From NCBI RefSeq assembly GCF_017639205.1, contig NZ_CP071139.1:8741501-8805500 (forward strand): 64,000 bases of DNA, given 5' to 3'. The DNA is from Streptomyces nojiriensis. GTDB lineage: Bacteria > Actinomycetota > Actinomycetes > Streptomycetales > Streptomycetaceae. The notes below the pieces were generated by a model. That model was not told the origin of the DNA and ran no database searches. It was given only the letters and a program-made list of their open reading frames with translations. The translations under genes and the position numbers were made by a program. This document shows positions 32,504 to 40,754 of this stretch, piece by piece; within the stretch, counting starts at the first letter, position 1; every line of letters begins with the position of its first letter.

Positions 32504-33688
32504 TCACCAGAGCACGGGCAGGCGCTCCGGGATGCGCTTCATGAAGCGGGTACGCCACACGAGCTGGTCGACCGGCACGGCGAGGGCGAGATGGGGCATC
32601 TTCTCCAGCAGCACCTCGATGGCGATCTCGGTGTGCCGCTTGCCGAGCGCGGTGGCCGGGCAGTAGTGCTGTCCGCCGCCGAAGGAGAGGTGCGTGCCGG
32701 CGTTCGGCCGGTCGATGTCCGCGACGTGCGGGTCGGGGTACACGTCCGGGTCGGTGTTGGCGGCCTCAACCAGGACGAGCAGCAGCTCGCCCTTCTTCAC
32801 CTCGACGTCGCCGAGGGTGACGTCCTCCAGCGCGAGCCGGGGCAGGCCGTCGGCGATCGACAGGTTGATGCGCAGGAGCTCGTCCACCGCGGCCGGGATC
32901 TTCTCCGGCTCCTTGCGCAGCCGCTCCCACATCTCGGGGTTCTGGAGGAGGGAGAAGATCGCCATGGTCAGGAAGCCCATGGTGGAGATGACCCCCGCGC
33001 CGAACAGGGTGACGCCCACGGTGGCGAGCATCTCGTCCGTCAGGTGGTCGTAGTCGGGGTCGTTGCGCAGGGCGGCGAGCTCGGAGATCAGGCCGGTGGT
33101 GGTGGGGTCGTCGAGGCGCTCCACCATGTAGGCGATGTCGCGGTCCCAGTTGAGCTTGGCGCCGGTGACCGGGCAGGCCGAGTTCATGAACGCGATGTCG
33201 AGGCTGGCCGCCAGGCGCGGCGCGTCGGACTCGGGGATGCCGAGGATGCGGCAGTGCAGGTTCTCGGCGTACGGGTTGGTGAACTGGCCGCGCAGGTCGA
33301 CCGGCGCCCCGTGGCCCAGGAGGCCGTCGACCAGGCTGGTGGCCTGGGCGCGCATCCAATCAGTGAGCCCGTCCGTCTTCGGGTTGATCGCCTTGAGGAC
33401 GGCCTTGCGCAGTCCCGCACCGGTGATGTTGCCCATGTTGTTGACGACCTCGGGCGGGATCGTCAGCGCGTACTGGCGGGGCGCACCGGGGGCCGAGGTG
33501 TCCTTCAGGCTGAACCGGGGATCCTCGAGGACCTGCTTGGCCAGCGGATAGGAGGACACGAGCCAGGCTTCGTCACCGGCTATCGTGCGCACCCGCTTCA
33601 CCGGTTCGGCGCGCAGCTCCTCGATCTCGGTCGGCAGCTGGTCGCCGCGCGCGGAGAAGGGGAAGTCGAGCAGGGTGTCAGTGGACAT
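32504..33688 (-). CDS. CYP121-type cytochrome P450 (cyclodipeptide oxidase)
   Basis: A 394-residue P450 that resembles Mycobacterium tuberculosis CYP121 (mycocyclosin synthase) along its whole length, from LLDFPFSARGD to IPERLPVLW. The haem-binding loop is FGGGQHYCPATALG (Cys343). Pocket residues known for CYP121 seem kept: Asn84, Phe167, Trp181, Ser235. The pair Gln385-Arg386 of CYP121 is Met383-Lys384 here. The expected reaction is oxidative coupling of a cyclodipeptide made by the CDPS whose stop it overlaps by 11 bases. ATG 33688 has AAGGAG six bases upstream. No ferredoxin gene is adjacent. Confidence 0.92.
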   Translation of the reverse strand: MSTDTLLDFPFSARGDQLPTEIEELRAEPVKRVRTIAGDEAWLVSSYPLAKQVLEDPRFSLKDTSAPGAPRQYALTIPPEVVNNMGNITGAGLRKAVLKAINPKTDGLTDWMRAQATSLVDGLLGHGAPVDLRGQFTNPYAENLHCRILGIPESDAPRLAASLDIAFMNSACPVTGAKLNWDRDIAYMVERLDDPTTTGLISELAALRNDPDYDHLTDEMLATVGVTLFGAGVISTMGFLTMAIFSLLQNPEMWERLRKEPEKIPAAVDELLRINLSIADGLPRLALEDVTLGDVEVKKGELLLVLVEAANTDPDVYPDPHVADIDRPNAGTHLSFGGGQHYCPATALGKRHTEIAIEVLLEKMPHLALAVPVDQLVWRTRFMKRIPERLPVLW

Positions 33689-34418
33689 CGGGAACTCCTT
33701 CGGCGGGGGTGATGATGGCGTGACCCTGGTTGCGCGAGGCGCGCAGGCCCGAGCCGCGTGAGTAGAGCAGTTCCGCCATGGGCAGGAGCTGGTGGTAGCA
33801 ATTGAGGGAGGACGGCACGCCGAGGATGGCCGGCGTGTCGAGGAAGAGCGGCATTTCGGCGCAGACGTACTCCAGGCACACGTCGCGCTGCCGTGTGGTG
33901 GCGGCCTTCCCGTTCAGGACCTTGGACGAGAGGAACGCGTCGACCAGCGCGTTGCTGGTCTTGCGGAACTCCGGGTCGGTGTCCAGCAGGGTGGTCAGGT
34001 GGCTGTGGAGCGCCCGGTAGGCCGGGATGTCGGTGAGGGACGACATCGGGCGGGCACGGAGGCGGACGCCGGTGGGATCGGCCTCCGCGGCGGCGTTGTT
34101 CACCTTGGCACGGACGCCGCGCAGGTTCTTCACCGCCTTCCGTCGCGCTTCGTCCTCGCCGTAGCCGAGAGCCTCGTACATCTCGGCCACGTGCATGTCG
34201 GTGTAGATGAGGTCGACCTGCTCGAAGTTGCGCAGGCCCCAGTGGGCAAGGTCATTGACACGTTGGGCCGAGAAGTAACTGTTCCCCGGGGAAATACCTA
34301 TGACGGCATGATCGCCTTCGGTGCTGATCACCTGGCAATGCGGGGTGTACGGCCGGACTGTGAAGACTTCGGTTGCTGTCGTCAACAGGGGTCGGGTCCT
34401 TTGTGCCGCTAGTCCCAT
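33678..34418 (-). CDS. Cyclodipeptide synthase (tRNA-dependent)
   Basis: A 246-residue CDPS, which joins two aminoacyl groups taken from charged tRNAs into a diketopiperazine. The catalytic loop GISPGNSYFS puts the acyl-carrying serine at 43; Tyr184 and Glu188 in EYVCAEMP match the conserved tyrosine and glutamate, and FLDTPAILGVPSS is the family C-terminal block. Asn46, Tyr208 and His209 place it in the NYH subfamily, as with AlbC and Rv2275. The P450 partner suggests cyclo(Tyr-Tyr) as product. ATG 34418 is the best start; the ribosome site is weak. It is the first gene of a two-gene operon. Confidence 0.9.
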   Translation of the reverse strand: MGLAAQRTRPLLTTATEVFTVRPYTPHCQVISTEGDHAVIGISPGNSYFSAQRVNDLAHWGLRNFEQVDLIYTDMHVAEMYEALGYGEDEARRKAVKNLRGVRAKVNNAAAEADPTGVRLRARPMSSLTDIPAYRALHSHLTTLLDTDPEFRKTSNALVDAFLSSKVLNGKAATTRQRDVCLEYVCAEMPLFLDTPAILGVPSSLNCYHQLLPMAELLYSRGSGLRASRNQGHAIITPAEGVPDVH

Positions 34419-34699
34419 GGGGCCCTGTGCCCCGGGTGTGGCGGCGACGTGAAGGAAAGCTACCCGAACTGTGAGCGACGTTCCATGTCTTCTGGGTAGT
34501 AACTCATCTGTCGGACAGGACAGTTGACCCGGGCATCTTTTGGCGGTGGCCGATTCGGCACTGGTGGCGGCCTGTTGGCTGCGTTTCACCGGGAGTTTCC
34601 GGAACGGCCACCGGTGGGAAATCGGTCGGCCGACCGGAATTCCGCCCGGCCGATTCCGGCTGATTCCGGCCGAGAGTCGGCGTTGACGGGCCGTCAACC
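34419..34699. other. Promoter region of the CDPS operon, dyad-rich
   Basis: No credible gene. It holds the 14-base palindrome CGGTCGGCCGACCG (34623-34636), and a hairpin GTTGACGG-G-CCGTCAAC (34682-34698) directly after the stop of the upstream carboxypeptidase-like gene, possibly its terminator. A CTGTC/GACAG dyad near 34510 lies about 95 bases before the CDPS start. I could not fix -35/-10 elements with confidence. Confidence 0.45.
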
Positions 34700-35974
34700 T
34701 CAGCCGGTCCTGGGCACGACCGGTTTGTGGCCGGGATACACGTGATCGGGGGTGACGATGCTCGTGACCGCCTCGCCGAAGAGCGTGCTGGGCTCCTGGC
34801 CCTTGTACTGGCTGTCGGTGTTCAAGGCGATGACCATCGTCGCCTGCGCCGACGGCAGGTAGACGGGCAGGACCTCGTAGCCGGGGATCGAACCGTTGTG
34901 GCCGATCCAGCCCTGGACGTCGAAGATGCCCAGTCCGTAGCCGGCACCCGGAATGTCCATCGGGGTGGTCTTCAGGCGCTCCGCCTGGGTCGCGGGCTTC
35001 AGCAGCGTGCCGGTCGCGAGAGTACGGGCCCAGCTGCGCAGGTCCTGGAGGTCGGAGACCATCTCTCCGGCGGCCCACGCCCAGGACGGGTTCCAGCGGG
35101 TCGAGTCCTCGACCTTGCCCGAGGCCGTCTGGTCGGTGTAGCCGTGCGCGTAGGGCACCGGCAGGGCCGGGCTGGTCGGGAAGACCGTGCTGCGGAGCCC
35201 TGCCGGTCCCAGGACGTCCTGGGTGATGACCTCGTGGAGCGGCCGGCCGGTGATCTTCTCCACCACCAGGCCGAGCAGGATCAGGTTGGTGTTGCTGTAG
35301 TCGAACTCCGCGCCCGGTTCGAACTGCACCGGGTGCTTGAAGGAGTAGTCGAGCAACTGCCGCGGTGCGACGTACCGTTCCGGATCGGCCTGGAGCTGCG
35401 CGATGAAGTCCCCGTCCATGCTGTAGTTGAAGAGCCCGCTGCGCATGCCGGCCAGTTCCCGCAGGGTGATGCGGTCACCGTTCGGAACGCCTGTGACGTA
35501 GTCGCCGATGTGGTCGTCCAGGCCGACCTTCCCCTGGTCGACGAGCTGGAGGAGGGCGGTGACGGTGAACGTCTTGGTCTCACTGCCGATGCGCACGTGG
35601 AGGTCGGGAGTCATCGGCGCGCCGGTCGCCTTGTCCGCCACACCGAAGGACCGTACGTAGCTCCCCTTGCCGGGGGCCCACAGCCCGACCGTCACGCCCG
35701 GCACCTGCGCTTCGCGCATGACCCGACGCACGGCCGCGTCCAGTTGCGCCGCCACGGCCGGTGTGAGGGGTGTGAAGCCCGTATCGGTGTCCGCGGAAGC
35801 GGTGGGGGTGGGGGTGGGGGTGGGCGTGGGGGTGGCGGCGACGGTGGAGGCGGCAGCGGACCGCCCGGGAACGGACGCCCCGGATGCGGAGCCCGCGGCC
35901 GCCGGGGCGATGAGCACTCCTGTCGCAGCGGCCGCCGCGCAGGCCCGGCGCAGCCGGAGATGGATTGGCTTCAC
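34700..35974 (-). CDS. Secreted serine DD-carboxypeptidase/beta-lactamase-family hydrolase
   Basis: A 424-residue exported enzyme of the Streptomyces R61 DD-peptidase type. A signal peptide runs to about residue 30, followed by a Pro-Thr repeat linker (about 49-58). All three motifs are intact: SETK (Ser131, Lys134), YSN (226-228) and HNG (359-361). It probably cleaves or transfers D-Ala-D-Ala peptides in the cell wall. The start is GTG 35974 with GGAG eight bases upstream. It is the intact counterpart of the motif-less paralogue at 2526-3755. Confidence 0.88.
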   Translation of the reverse strand: MKPIHLRLRRACAAAAATGVLIAPAAAGSASGASVPGRSAAASTVAATPTPTPTPTPTASADTDTGFTPLTPAVAAQLDAAVRRVMREAQVPGVTVGLWAPGKGSYVRSFGVADKATGAPMTPDLHVRIGSETKTFTVTALLQLVDQGKVGLDDHIGDYVTGVPNGDRITLRELAGMRSGLFNYSMDGDFIAQLQADPERYVAPRQLLDYSFKHPVQFEPGAEFDYSNTNLILLGLVVEKITGRPLHEVITQDVLGPAGLRSTVFPTSPALPVPYAHGYTDQTASGKVEDSTRWNPSWAWAAGEMVSDLQDLRSWARTLATGTLLKPATQAERLKTTPMDIPGAGYGLGIFDVQGWIGHNGSIPGYEVLPVYLPSAQATMVIALNTDSQYKGQEPSTLFGEAVTSIVTPDHVYPGHKPVVPRTG

Positions 35975-36105
35975 GGCATGGTCTCCTGCCGTCCGAGGGC
36001 CCCGGGCAACACCATCAGGCTAGGTCCCCGCGCCCCCGGTCGCGAGGTGGGCCGGCGGCCGCGCCGATCAGGGGGTGCCCGGCAGGCCGTGTCCGTACGG
36101 GGCGG

Positions 36106-36939
36106 TCACCGGCCCAGCGCGGAGCGCAGGGTGATCCCGTGGTGGCTGCGCAGGCGGCGGACCTCCCAGACCGAGAGCGCGGTCACCGACAGCGGGCCGC
36201 CGAGCATGAAGGTGTAGAGCACCTCCGGGGGCGCGGCGATGTCGGGGCCGTTGAAGACCTGGAAGGCGAAGAGCGACCAGACCAGCAGCGGCGAGAGCAG
36301 CGCCGGCAGCAGCTGGTGCACATCGGCGACCCTCAGGCACGTGAAGACGCAGGCGTAGCAGGAGACGAGCGTGTAGGGGACGGAGCAGATCAGCACGATG
36401 ACGGCGGCGATCCAGCCGACGGCCAGGACGAGGAAGGCCAGGGCTGAGGAGATGAATCCGGGGCCGGTGATCGCCGAGAAGAAGTCCTTCAGGTCCCCAC
36501 CGCTGATCAGCTCGCCCTTGAGGGTCGTGAAGGACAGCCACATGACCAGCGGACCACTGACGAGCAGCAGGGCCGCGCTCAGCGGCCTGCGCAGCCGCTC
36601 GGCGAAGTCACGGCGCCGGCCGGGGGTGCTCGCGACGAGGAAGACGGTGATGCCGATGAGGCTGCCGACCGCCAGGACACCGCAGGCGAGGGCCAGTTCG
36701 ACGAGCTTGCCGAGGACGAACTCCTCGCCGCCGCTGCTCAGCGGGTACGCCACGACCAGCCAGACGGCGGCGACGAGGCCGAGGACGGTCCGCCCGCGCT
36801 GCGCCCAGGTGATGAGCTTGTCCTGCACGTGCTCGGCCATGGGGGAGTATTCGAATTCCACCGTCCAGGACCGGAAGAACGCCTTCACCGCGCCGCCGGG
36901 CTCCGTCCGGCTCCCGAATACCGCTCTGGTCCCGCTCAC
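36106..36939 (-). CDS. Multi-pass membrane protein, unknown family
   Basis: A 277-residue protein with about six membrane helices and a short cytoplasmic N-terminus (about 45 residues, including AFFRSWTVEFEY). Segments include VLGLVAAVWLVVAYPL and AVIVLICSVPYTLVSCYACVF. I recognise no domain and no catalytic motif. The start is GTG 36939 with GGGGGAG nine bases upstream. The next minus-strand gene upstream starts at 37369; the two may be related in function, as both are small membrane proteins, but nothing proves it. Confidence 0.7.
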   Translation of the reverse strand: MSGTRAVFGSRTEPGGAVKAFFRSWTVEFEYSPMAEHVQDKLITWAQRGRTVLGLVAAVWLVVAYPLSSGGEEFVLGKLVELALACGVLAVGSLIGITVFLVASTPGRRRDFAERLRRPLSAALLLVSGPLVMWLSFTTLKGELISGGDLKDFFSAITGPGFISSALAFLVLAVGWIAAVIVLICSVPYTLVSCYACVFTCLRVADVHQLLPALLSPLLVWSLFAFQVFNGPDIAAPPEVLYTFMLGGPLSVTALSVWEVRRLRSHHGITLRSALGR

Positions 36940-37042
36940 TTGTTCTCGCTCCCCCGGTAACGCGCGTGCTCCGCAAGGTCCGTGGGGCAGTTGGGCACCG
37001 CCACGAACGTCGAACACCTTATCGGGTCACGGCCGGAGCCCC

Positions 37043-37369
37043 TCAGGGGGCGCCGGAATCGCCGTCCGGGGTGGTCGGGCTTTCGACGCGGCGGTTGTGA
37101 CGGCGGCGCACCAGCTCAGTGGAGGGCAGTACCGCTGCCAGGAAGACTGCGAGACTCGCCCAGAGCGGCAGCACATTGTTGAGCAGTGCCAGGCTCAGGC
37201 CCAGCGCGAACCCGTAGGCCAGTTCGGTTCGGAACGAAACGATTTCGTGGTCGAGGAATGTCGGGCTGATGTATCGATCTTGGCGGACGGTCTTCGAGAT
37301 TTTTCGCATGTAGACGATGCTGGCGAATACTGCGAGGGCTGCGGCGCCGATGATCGTCACGATGTGCAT
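37043..37369 (-). CDS. Small two-helix membrane protein
   Basis: A 108-residue protein: N-terminal membrane helix (IVTIIGAAALAVFASIVYM), a charged loop, a second hydrophobic region (about 51-83) and an Arg-rich tail. The AT content of its 5' half is clearly above that of its neighbours (for example TTGGCGGACGGTCTTCGAGA). ATG 37369 has AGGAG five bases upstream. Family unknown. Confidence 0.65.
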   Translation of the reverse strand: MHIVTIIGAAALAVFASIVYMRKISKTVRQDRYISPTFLDHEIVSFRTELAYGFALGLSLALLNNVLPLWASLAVFLAAVLPSTELVRRRHNRRVESPTTPDGDSGAP

Positions 37370-37479
37370 GAGTTTCTCCTGTTCGATCCGGAGGAATTCC
37401 CCCTTCCAGGGAAAAGGACAGGAAAGGGCACGTCGCGACCCGAAATCCCGTGGCTTGACATGTGGCCTAGGCTTCCGCC

Positions 37480-38502
37480 GTGACCAGCGCAGAAACGACC
37501 CGGCGACGGATGATGGGCGTCGGCCTCGGTGTCCTGGCGGGGGTGGCGGCCGGCTGCTCGGGGGGTTCCGGACCGGTACGGCGGCTGCGGCTCGCCACGG
37601 GTCCCGAGGGCGGGCCCTACAACGCGTTCGGGCGGGCCCTCGCGCAGGCCGTCGCCGCGAGCGGCCGCCGGATCGAGATCGTCCCGGTGAGCACCGCGGC
37701 CAGCGTGGACAACCTGCGGAAGCTCGGTGACGGCTCCGTCGAGCTGGCCCTGGCCATGGCGGACGTGTCCGAGGACGCGGTGCTGGGGCGGGAGCCGTTC
37801 CCCGGGCCGACCGCCGTGACGGCCCTGGCCAGGATCTACGTGAACTACACGCACCTGCTCGTGCCGGCGGACGGACCGGTGCGCTCGGTGCGGGATCTCG
37901 CCGGGCGCCCGGTCGCGGCGGGCGCCGCTGGCTCGGGGGTGCAGGTGGTGGCGGAACGGGTCCTGCGGGCGGCCGGGCTGAGCGGCGCATCCGCACCCGC
38001 ATCCGCATCGGCATCCGCACCCGCATCGGCATCCGCACCGGCACCGGCCCCCGCGGACGAGCGGCAGCTGGGCCTCGCCGCCTCCGTGAGCGCCCTGCGC
38101 GAGGGCTCGGTGGACGCGCTGTTCTGGTCCGGCGGGGTGCCCACACCGGCCCTGGCGGACCTGGCGCGCGAGCTGCCGTTGCGCTTCCTGCCGCTCGACG
38201 CCCACGTCGGAGCGCTGCGGGAGCGCCACGGCCCCGTCTACTCGGCGGTCACGCTGCCGGCCGGCGTGTACGGGCTGACGGAGCCGGTGGGAACCATCGG
38301 GGTCGGCAACTACCTCCTGGCACGGGCCGACGTACCGCCGGGCGCGGCCCGTGACCTGCTCCAGGTGGTGTTCGAGCGGTGGCGCGACCTGCTGCGGGAG
38401 GTGACGGCGGGGGCCCGGCTGGAGCCCCGCTTCGCCATCTCCACCGGCGAGGTGCCGCTCCACCCGGGCGCGGCCGCCCACTACCGCGCGGTGTACGGCT
38501 GA
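37480..38502 (+). CDS. TAXI-family solute-binding lipoprotein
   Basis: A 340-residue TAXI-type (TRAP-associated extracytoplasmic immunogenic) binding protein. It has a twin-arginine-like start (TTRRRMM), a hydrophobic helix and a lipobox GVAAGC (Cys26), so it may be a Tat-exported lipoprotein. The ligand-binding body includes RLATGPEGGPYNAFG and ELALAMADVSEDAV. A low-complexity Ala/Ser/Pro insert lies near residues 168-192. No TRAP membrane subunits are present; instead it is four bases from a convergent sensor kinase. The start is GTG 37480. Confidence 0.83.
   Translation: MTSAETTRRRMMGVGLGVLAGVAAGCSGGSGPVRRLRLATGPEGGPYNAFGRALAQAVAASGRRIEIVPVSTAASVDNLRKLGDGSVELALAMADVSEDAVLGREPFPGPTAVTALARIYVNYTHLLVPADGPVRSVRDLAGRPVAAGAAGSGVQVVAERVLRAAGLSGASAPASASASAPASASAPAPAPADERQLGLAASVSALREGSVDALFWSGGVPTPALADLARELPLRFLPLDAHVGALRERHGPVYSAVTLPAGVYGLTEPVGTIGVGNYLLARADVPPGAARDLLQVVFERWRDLLREVTAGARLEPRFAISTGEVPLHPGAAAHYRAVYG
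37987..38052. repeat. In-frame hexanucleotide repeat GCATCC/GCACCC/GCATCG
   Basis: About eleven imperfect six-base units (GCAYCN pattern) inside the TAXI gene, encoding an Ala-Ser/Ala-Pro run. The length is a multiple of six, so the reading frame is kept whatever the copy number. Confidence 0.85.
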
Positions 38503-38506
38503 GACC

Positions 38507-39970
38507 TCACTCAGGGGGAGGAGGGGACGGCAGCCGGAGCTCCACCACCAGGCCGTGCGGCTCGTTGCCGCGGACGTCGAGCCGGCCGCCGCTGATCCGG
38601 GCGATCTCGTCGGCGATCGCCAGCCCCAGACCGCTGCCGGGGACGTTCTGGTGCTCCGGGGCGCGCGCGAAACGGCGGAGCAGCAGGGGCAGTTGCTCCT
38701 GCGGTACCCCCGGGCCGTCGTCCGCGACCCGTACGACACAGACGGCGCTCCCGTCCGCCGCGCGCGCGGCGCGCACCTCGACGCGGCCGCCGCGCGGAAC
38801 GAACTTCACGGCGTTGTCGAGGAGCGCGTCGAGGATCCGGCCCGCCGCGTCGGGCAGGGCGCGCGCCCGCAGGCCCTCCGCGAGGCCGGTGGCCACGAGC
38901 TCCACCCCCGCGGCGTGGAAGACCGGGGTCCAGGCCGTCACCCGGTCCCGTACCGCCCGCGATACGTCTTCGTCGCCCAGTTCCGCCGCGCCCGACTCCA
39001 CCCGGGCCAGTGCCAGGAGGCCGTCGAGCAGCTCCTCCAGGCGCTCCGCCTCGTCCAGCGCGCGGCCGTGCTCGGCCAGGCCCGGCCCGGGTGCGATGTG
39101 CGGCTCGACGTTCTCCAGCTGCAGCACCAGGGTGGCCAGCGGATTGCGCAGCTGGTGGGAGGCGTCGGCGACGAAGTCGCGCTGGCGGCCGATCGAGTCG
39201 GCCAGCGCCTCCGCCATGGTGTTGAAGTGCTGCCGCAGACGGCGCAGTTCCGGCGGACCGGTGGCGGACACGGCCCGGGCCTGCAGGCTGCCGGCGGTCA
39301 GTCGCCCGACCGCCCGGTCCAGGTCCAGTACCGGGCGCAGCAGCCAGCGAGTGATCCCGGCCGCGACCAGAGCGGCTGCCGCGAAGGCCCCGAACGCCCC
39401 GACCGCGATGAGCGACCAGCGCACCGTCACGTCCCGGCGGGCGGCCCCGGTGGGCACGGCCATCAGGACCGCCCCGCTCACCCGCTCGTCCCGGCCCACC
39501 GGTTCGGCCAGCACCACCGTGCGCGGTCCCCAGGGACGCAGGGTGGGCAGCCGGTCGGTCGAGCGGCCCGTCAGGGCACGGCGACGGGCCTGCGCCCCTT
39601 CGGAGGGGCCGCCCGTGACGGAGCCGGCGCCGGAGTCGGCGACATCGTCGGCGTCGGTGGCCGCGCTCGTGGCGGCCTCGGCCGCCGCTCCGGTCCCGGC
39701 CCGGGCCACCGTCGCCCCCGCGGAGTCGACCACGACCACCCCGGCCCCGTACAGCTGGGCGTAGCGGCGGATCTCGGCCGAGAGCTCCGCCCGGTCGGCG
39801 GCGGTGCGCATCCGGTCGGCGAGGTCGGCGAACCGTACGGCCTCCGAACGCCGCTGCAGGAGCAGGTGCTCGGTGCGCCCGCGCGCGTAGGCGTCGGCCA
39901 GCGGGACGCAGAGCAGCAGCGCGGCCACCCCCATGAGCACCATCAGCACCGCCAGCAGCCTGCGCCTCAC
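38507..39970 (-). CDS. Sensor histidine kinase (HAMP-HisKA-HATPase)
   Basis: A 487-residue membrane kinase: helix 1 (about 5-27), an extracytoplasmic sensor of about 150 residues containing an Ala/Thr/Asp-rich stretch (about 91-128), helix 2 (about 184-206), HAMP, then HisKA with phospho-acceptor His272 in ASHQLRNPLATL, and an ATPase with N box DNAVKF, G1 ADDGPGVP and G2 GSGLGLAIAD. The start GTG overlaps the response-regulator stop (GTGA). It lies convergent with and four bases from a TAXI binding protein, which may be its ligand-presenting partner. Confidence 0.92.
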   Translation of the reverse strand: MRRRLLAVLMVLMGVAALLLCVPLADAYARGRTEHLLLQRRSEAVRFADLADRMRTAADRAELSAEIRRYAQLYGAGVVVVDSAGATVARAGTGAAAEAATSAATDADDVADSGAGSVTGGPSEGAQARRRALTGRSTDRLPTLRPWGPRTVVLAEPVGRDERVSGAVLMAVPTGAARRDVTVRWSLIAVGAFGAFAAAALVAAGITRWLLRPVLDLDRAVGRLTAGSLQARAVSATGPPELRRLRQHFNTMAEALADSIGRQRDFVADASHQLRNPLATLVLQLENVEPHIAPGPGLAEHGRALDEAERLEELLDGLLALARVESGAAELGDEDVSRAVRDRVTAWTPVFHAAGVELVATGLAEGLRARALPDAAGRILDALLDNAVKFVPRGGRVEVRAARAADGSAVCVVRVADDGPGVPQEQLPLLLRRFARAPEHQNVPGSGLGLAIADEIARISGGRLDVRGNEPHGLVVELRLPSPPPPE

Positions 39971-40668
39971 CGCTCGCCGCCCCGCGGGTCCGGGAAGCCG
40001 AGCTGGTAGCCGAACCCCCGGACCGTACGCACCAGGCCGGAGCGGCCGGTCTTGGCGCGGATGCCCGCCACATGGACGTCCAGGGAGCGGGAGGCCGCGA
40101 GGAAGGCGTCACCCCAGATCCGGTCCAGGATCACCTCGCGGGAGTGCACCTCGTCCGGGCGGGCGGCCAGGAAGGCGAGGACGTCGAACTCGCGTCGGGT
40201 GAGGCGCACCTCCGCGCCCGCCACGGTGACGGTACGACCCGCGAGGTCCACCTCGACATCGCCGGTGCGCACGGGCCGGTACCCGGTCGCGGCGGGGTCC
40301 GAACGGCCCGGCTGCGGGTCCGTCCGGCGGCGTACGGAGTCGATGCGGGCCATCAGCTCGGCCATCCGGAACGGCTTGACCACGTAGTCGTCGGCCCCCG
40401 CCCGCAGCCCCTGGACGATGTCGCGCTCCTCGCAGCGCGCGGTCACCACGATCAGGGGCGCGTCGCAGACGGTCCGCAGCCGCCGCAGCAGCTCCAGCCC
40501 GTCGAGGTCGGGAAGGCCCAGGTCGAGCAGGACGAACTCGGCCTCGCGGACGTGCCGCAGGGCGTCCAGGGCGCGCCCGACCCGCCGGACGGTGTGCCCG
40601 CGCAGGGCGAGGGCCGTGCCGAGGGCCTGGGCCATGCGATCGTCGTCCTCGACGAGCAGCGCGTGCAT
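39967..40668 (-). CDS. OmpR-family response regulator
   Basis: A 233-residue regulator: receiver domain with phospho-acceptor Asp49 (LLDLGLPDLDG), acidic pocket VEDDD, Thr in VVTAR and Lys in VVKPF; C-terminal winged helix with LTRREFDVLAFLA and VRTVRGFGYQL. Its stop overlaps the kinase start by four bases, making a cognate pair. The MHS transporter gene ends 86 bases upstream on the same strand and may belong to the same transcript or be its target. Confidence 0.93.
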   Translation of the reverse strand: MHALLVEDDDRMAQALGTALALRGHTVRRVGRALDALRHVREAEFVLLDLGLPDLDGLELLRRLRTVCDAPLIVVTARCEERDIVQGLRAGADDYVVKPFRMAELMARIDSVRRRTDPQPGRSDPAATGYRPVRTGDVEVDLAGRTVTVAGAEVRLTRREFDVLAFLAARPDEVHSREVILDRIWGDAFLAASRSLDVHVAGIRAKTGRSGLVRTVRGFGYQLGFPDPRGGER

Positions 40669-40754
40669 AGACAGTCCCTCGCGACCTGTGACCGGAGCCC
40701 CGTGACCCGGCGCAGCAGCTTACGGGAGCCGGCGCGCCGGTTCACCGGGCCGGA

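Noticed and set aside
35790..35850. Repeat element in the carboxypeptidase-like gene
   Set aside because: It is an in-frame Pro-Thr linker, common in secreted proteins.
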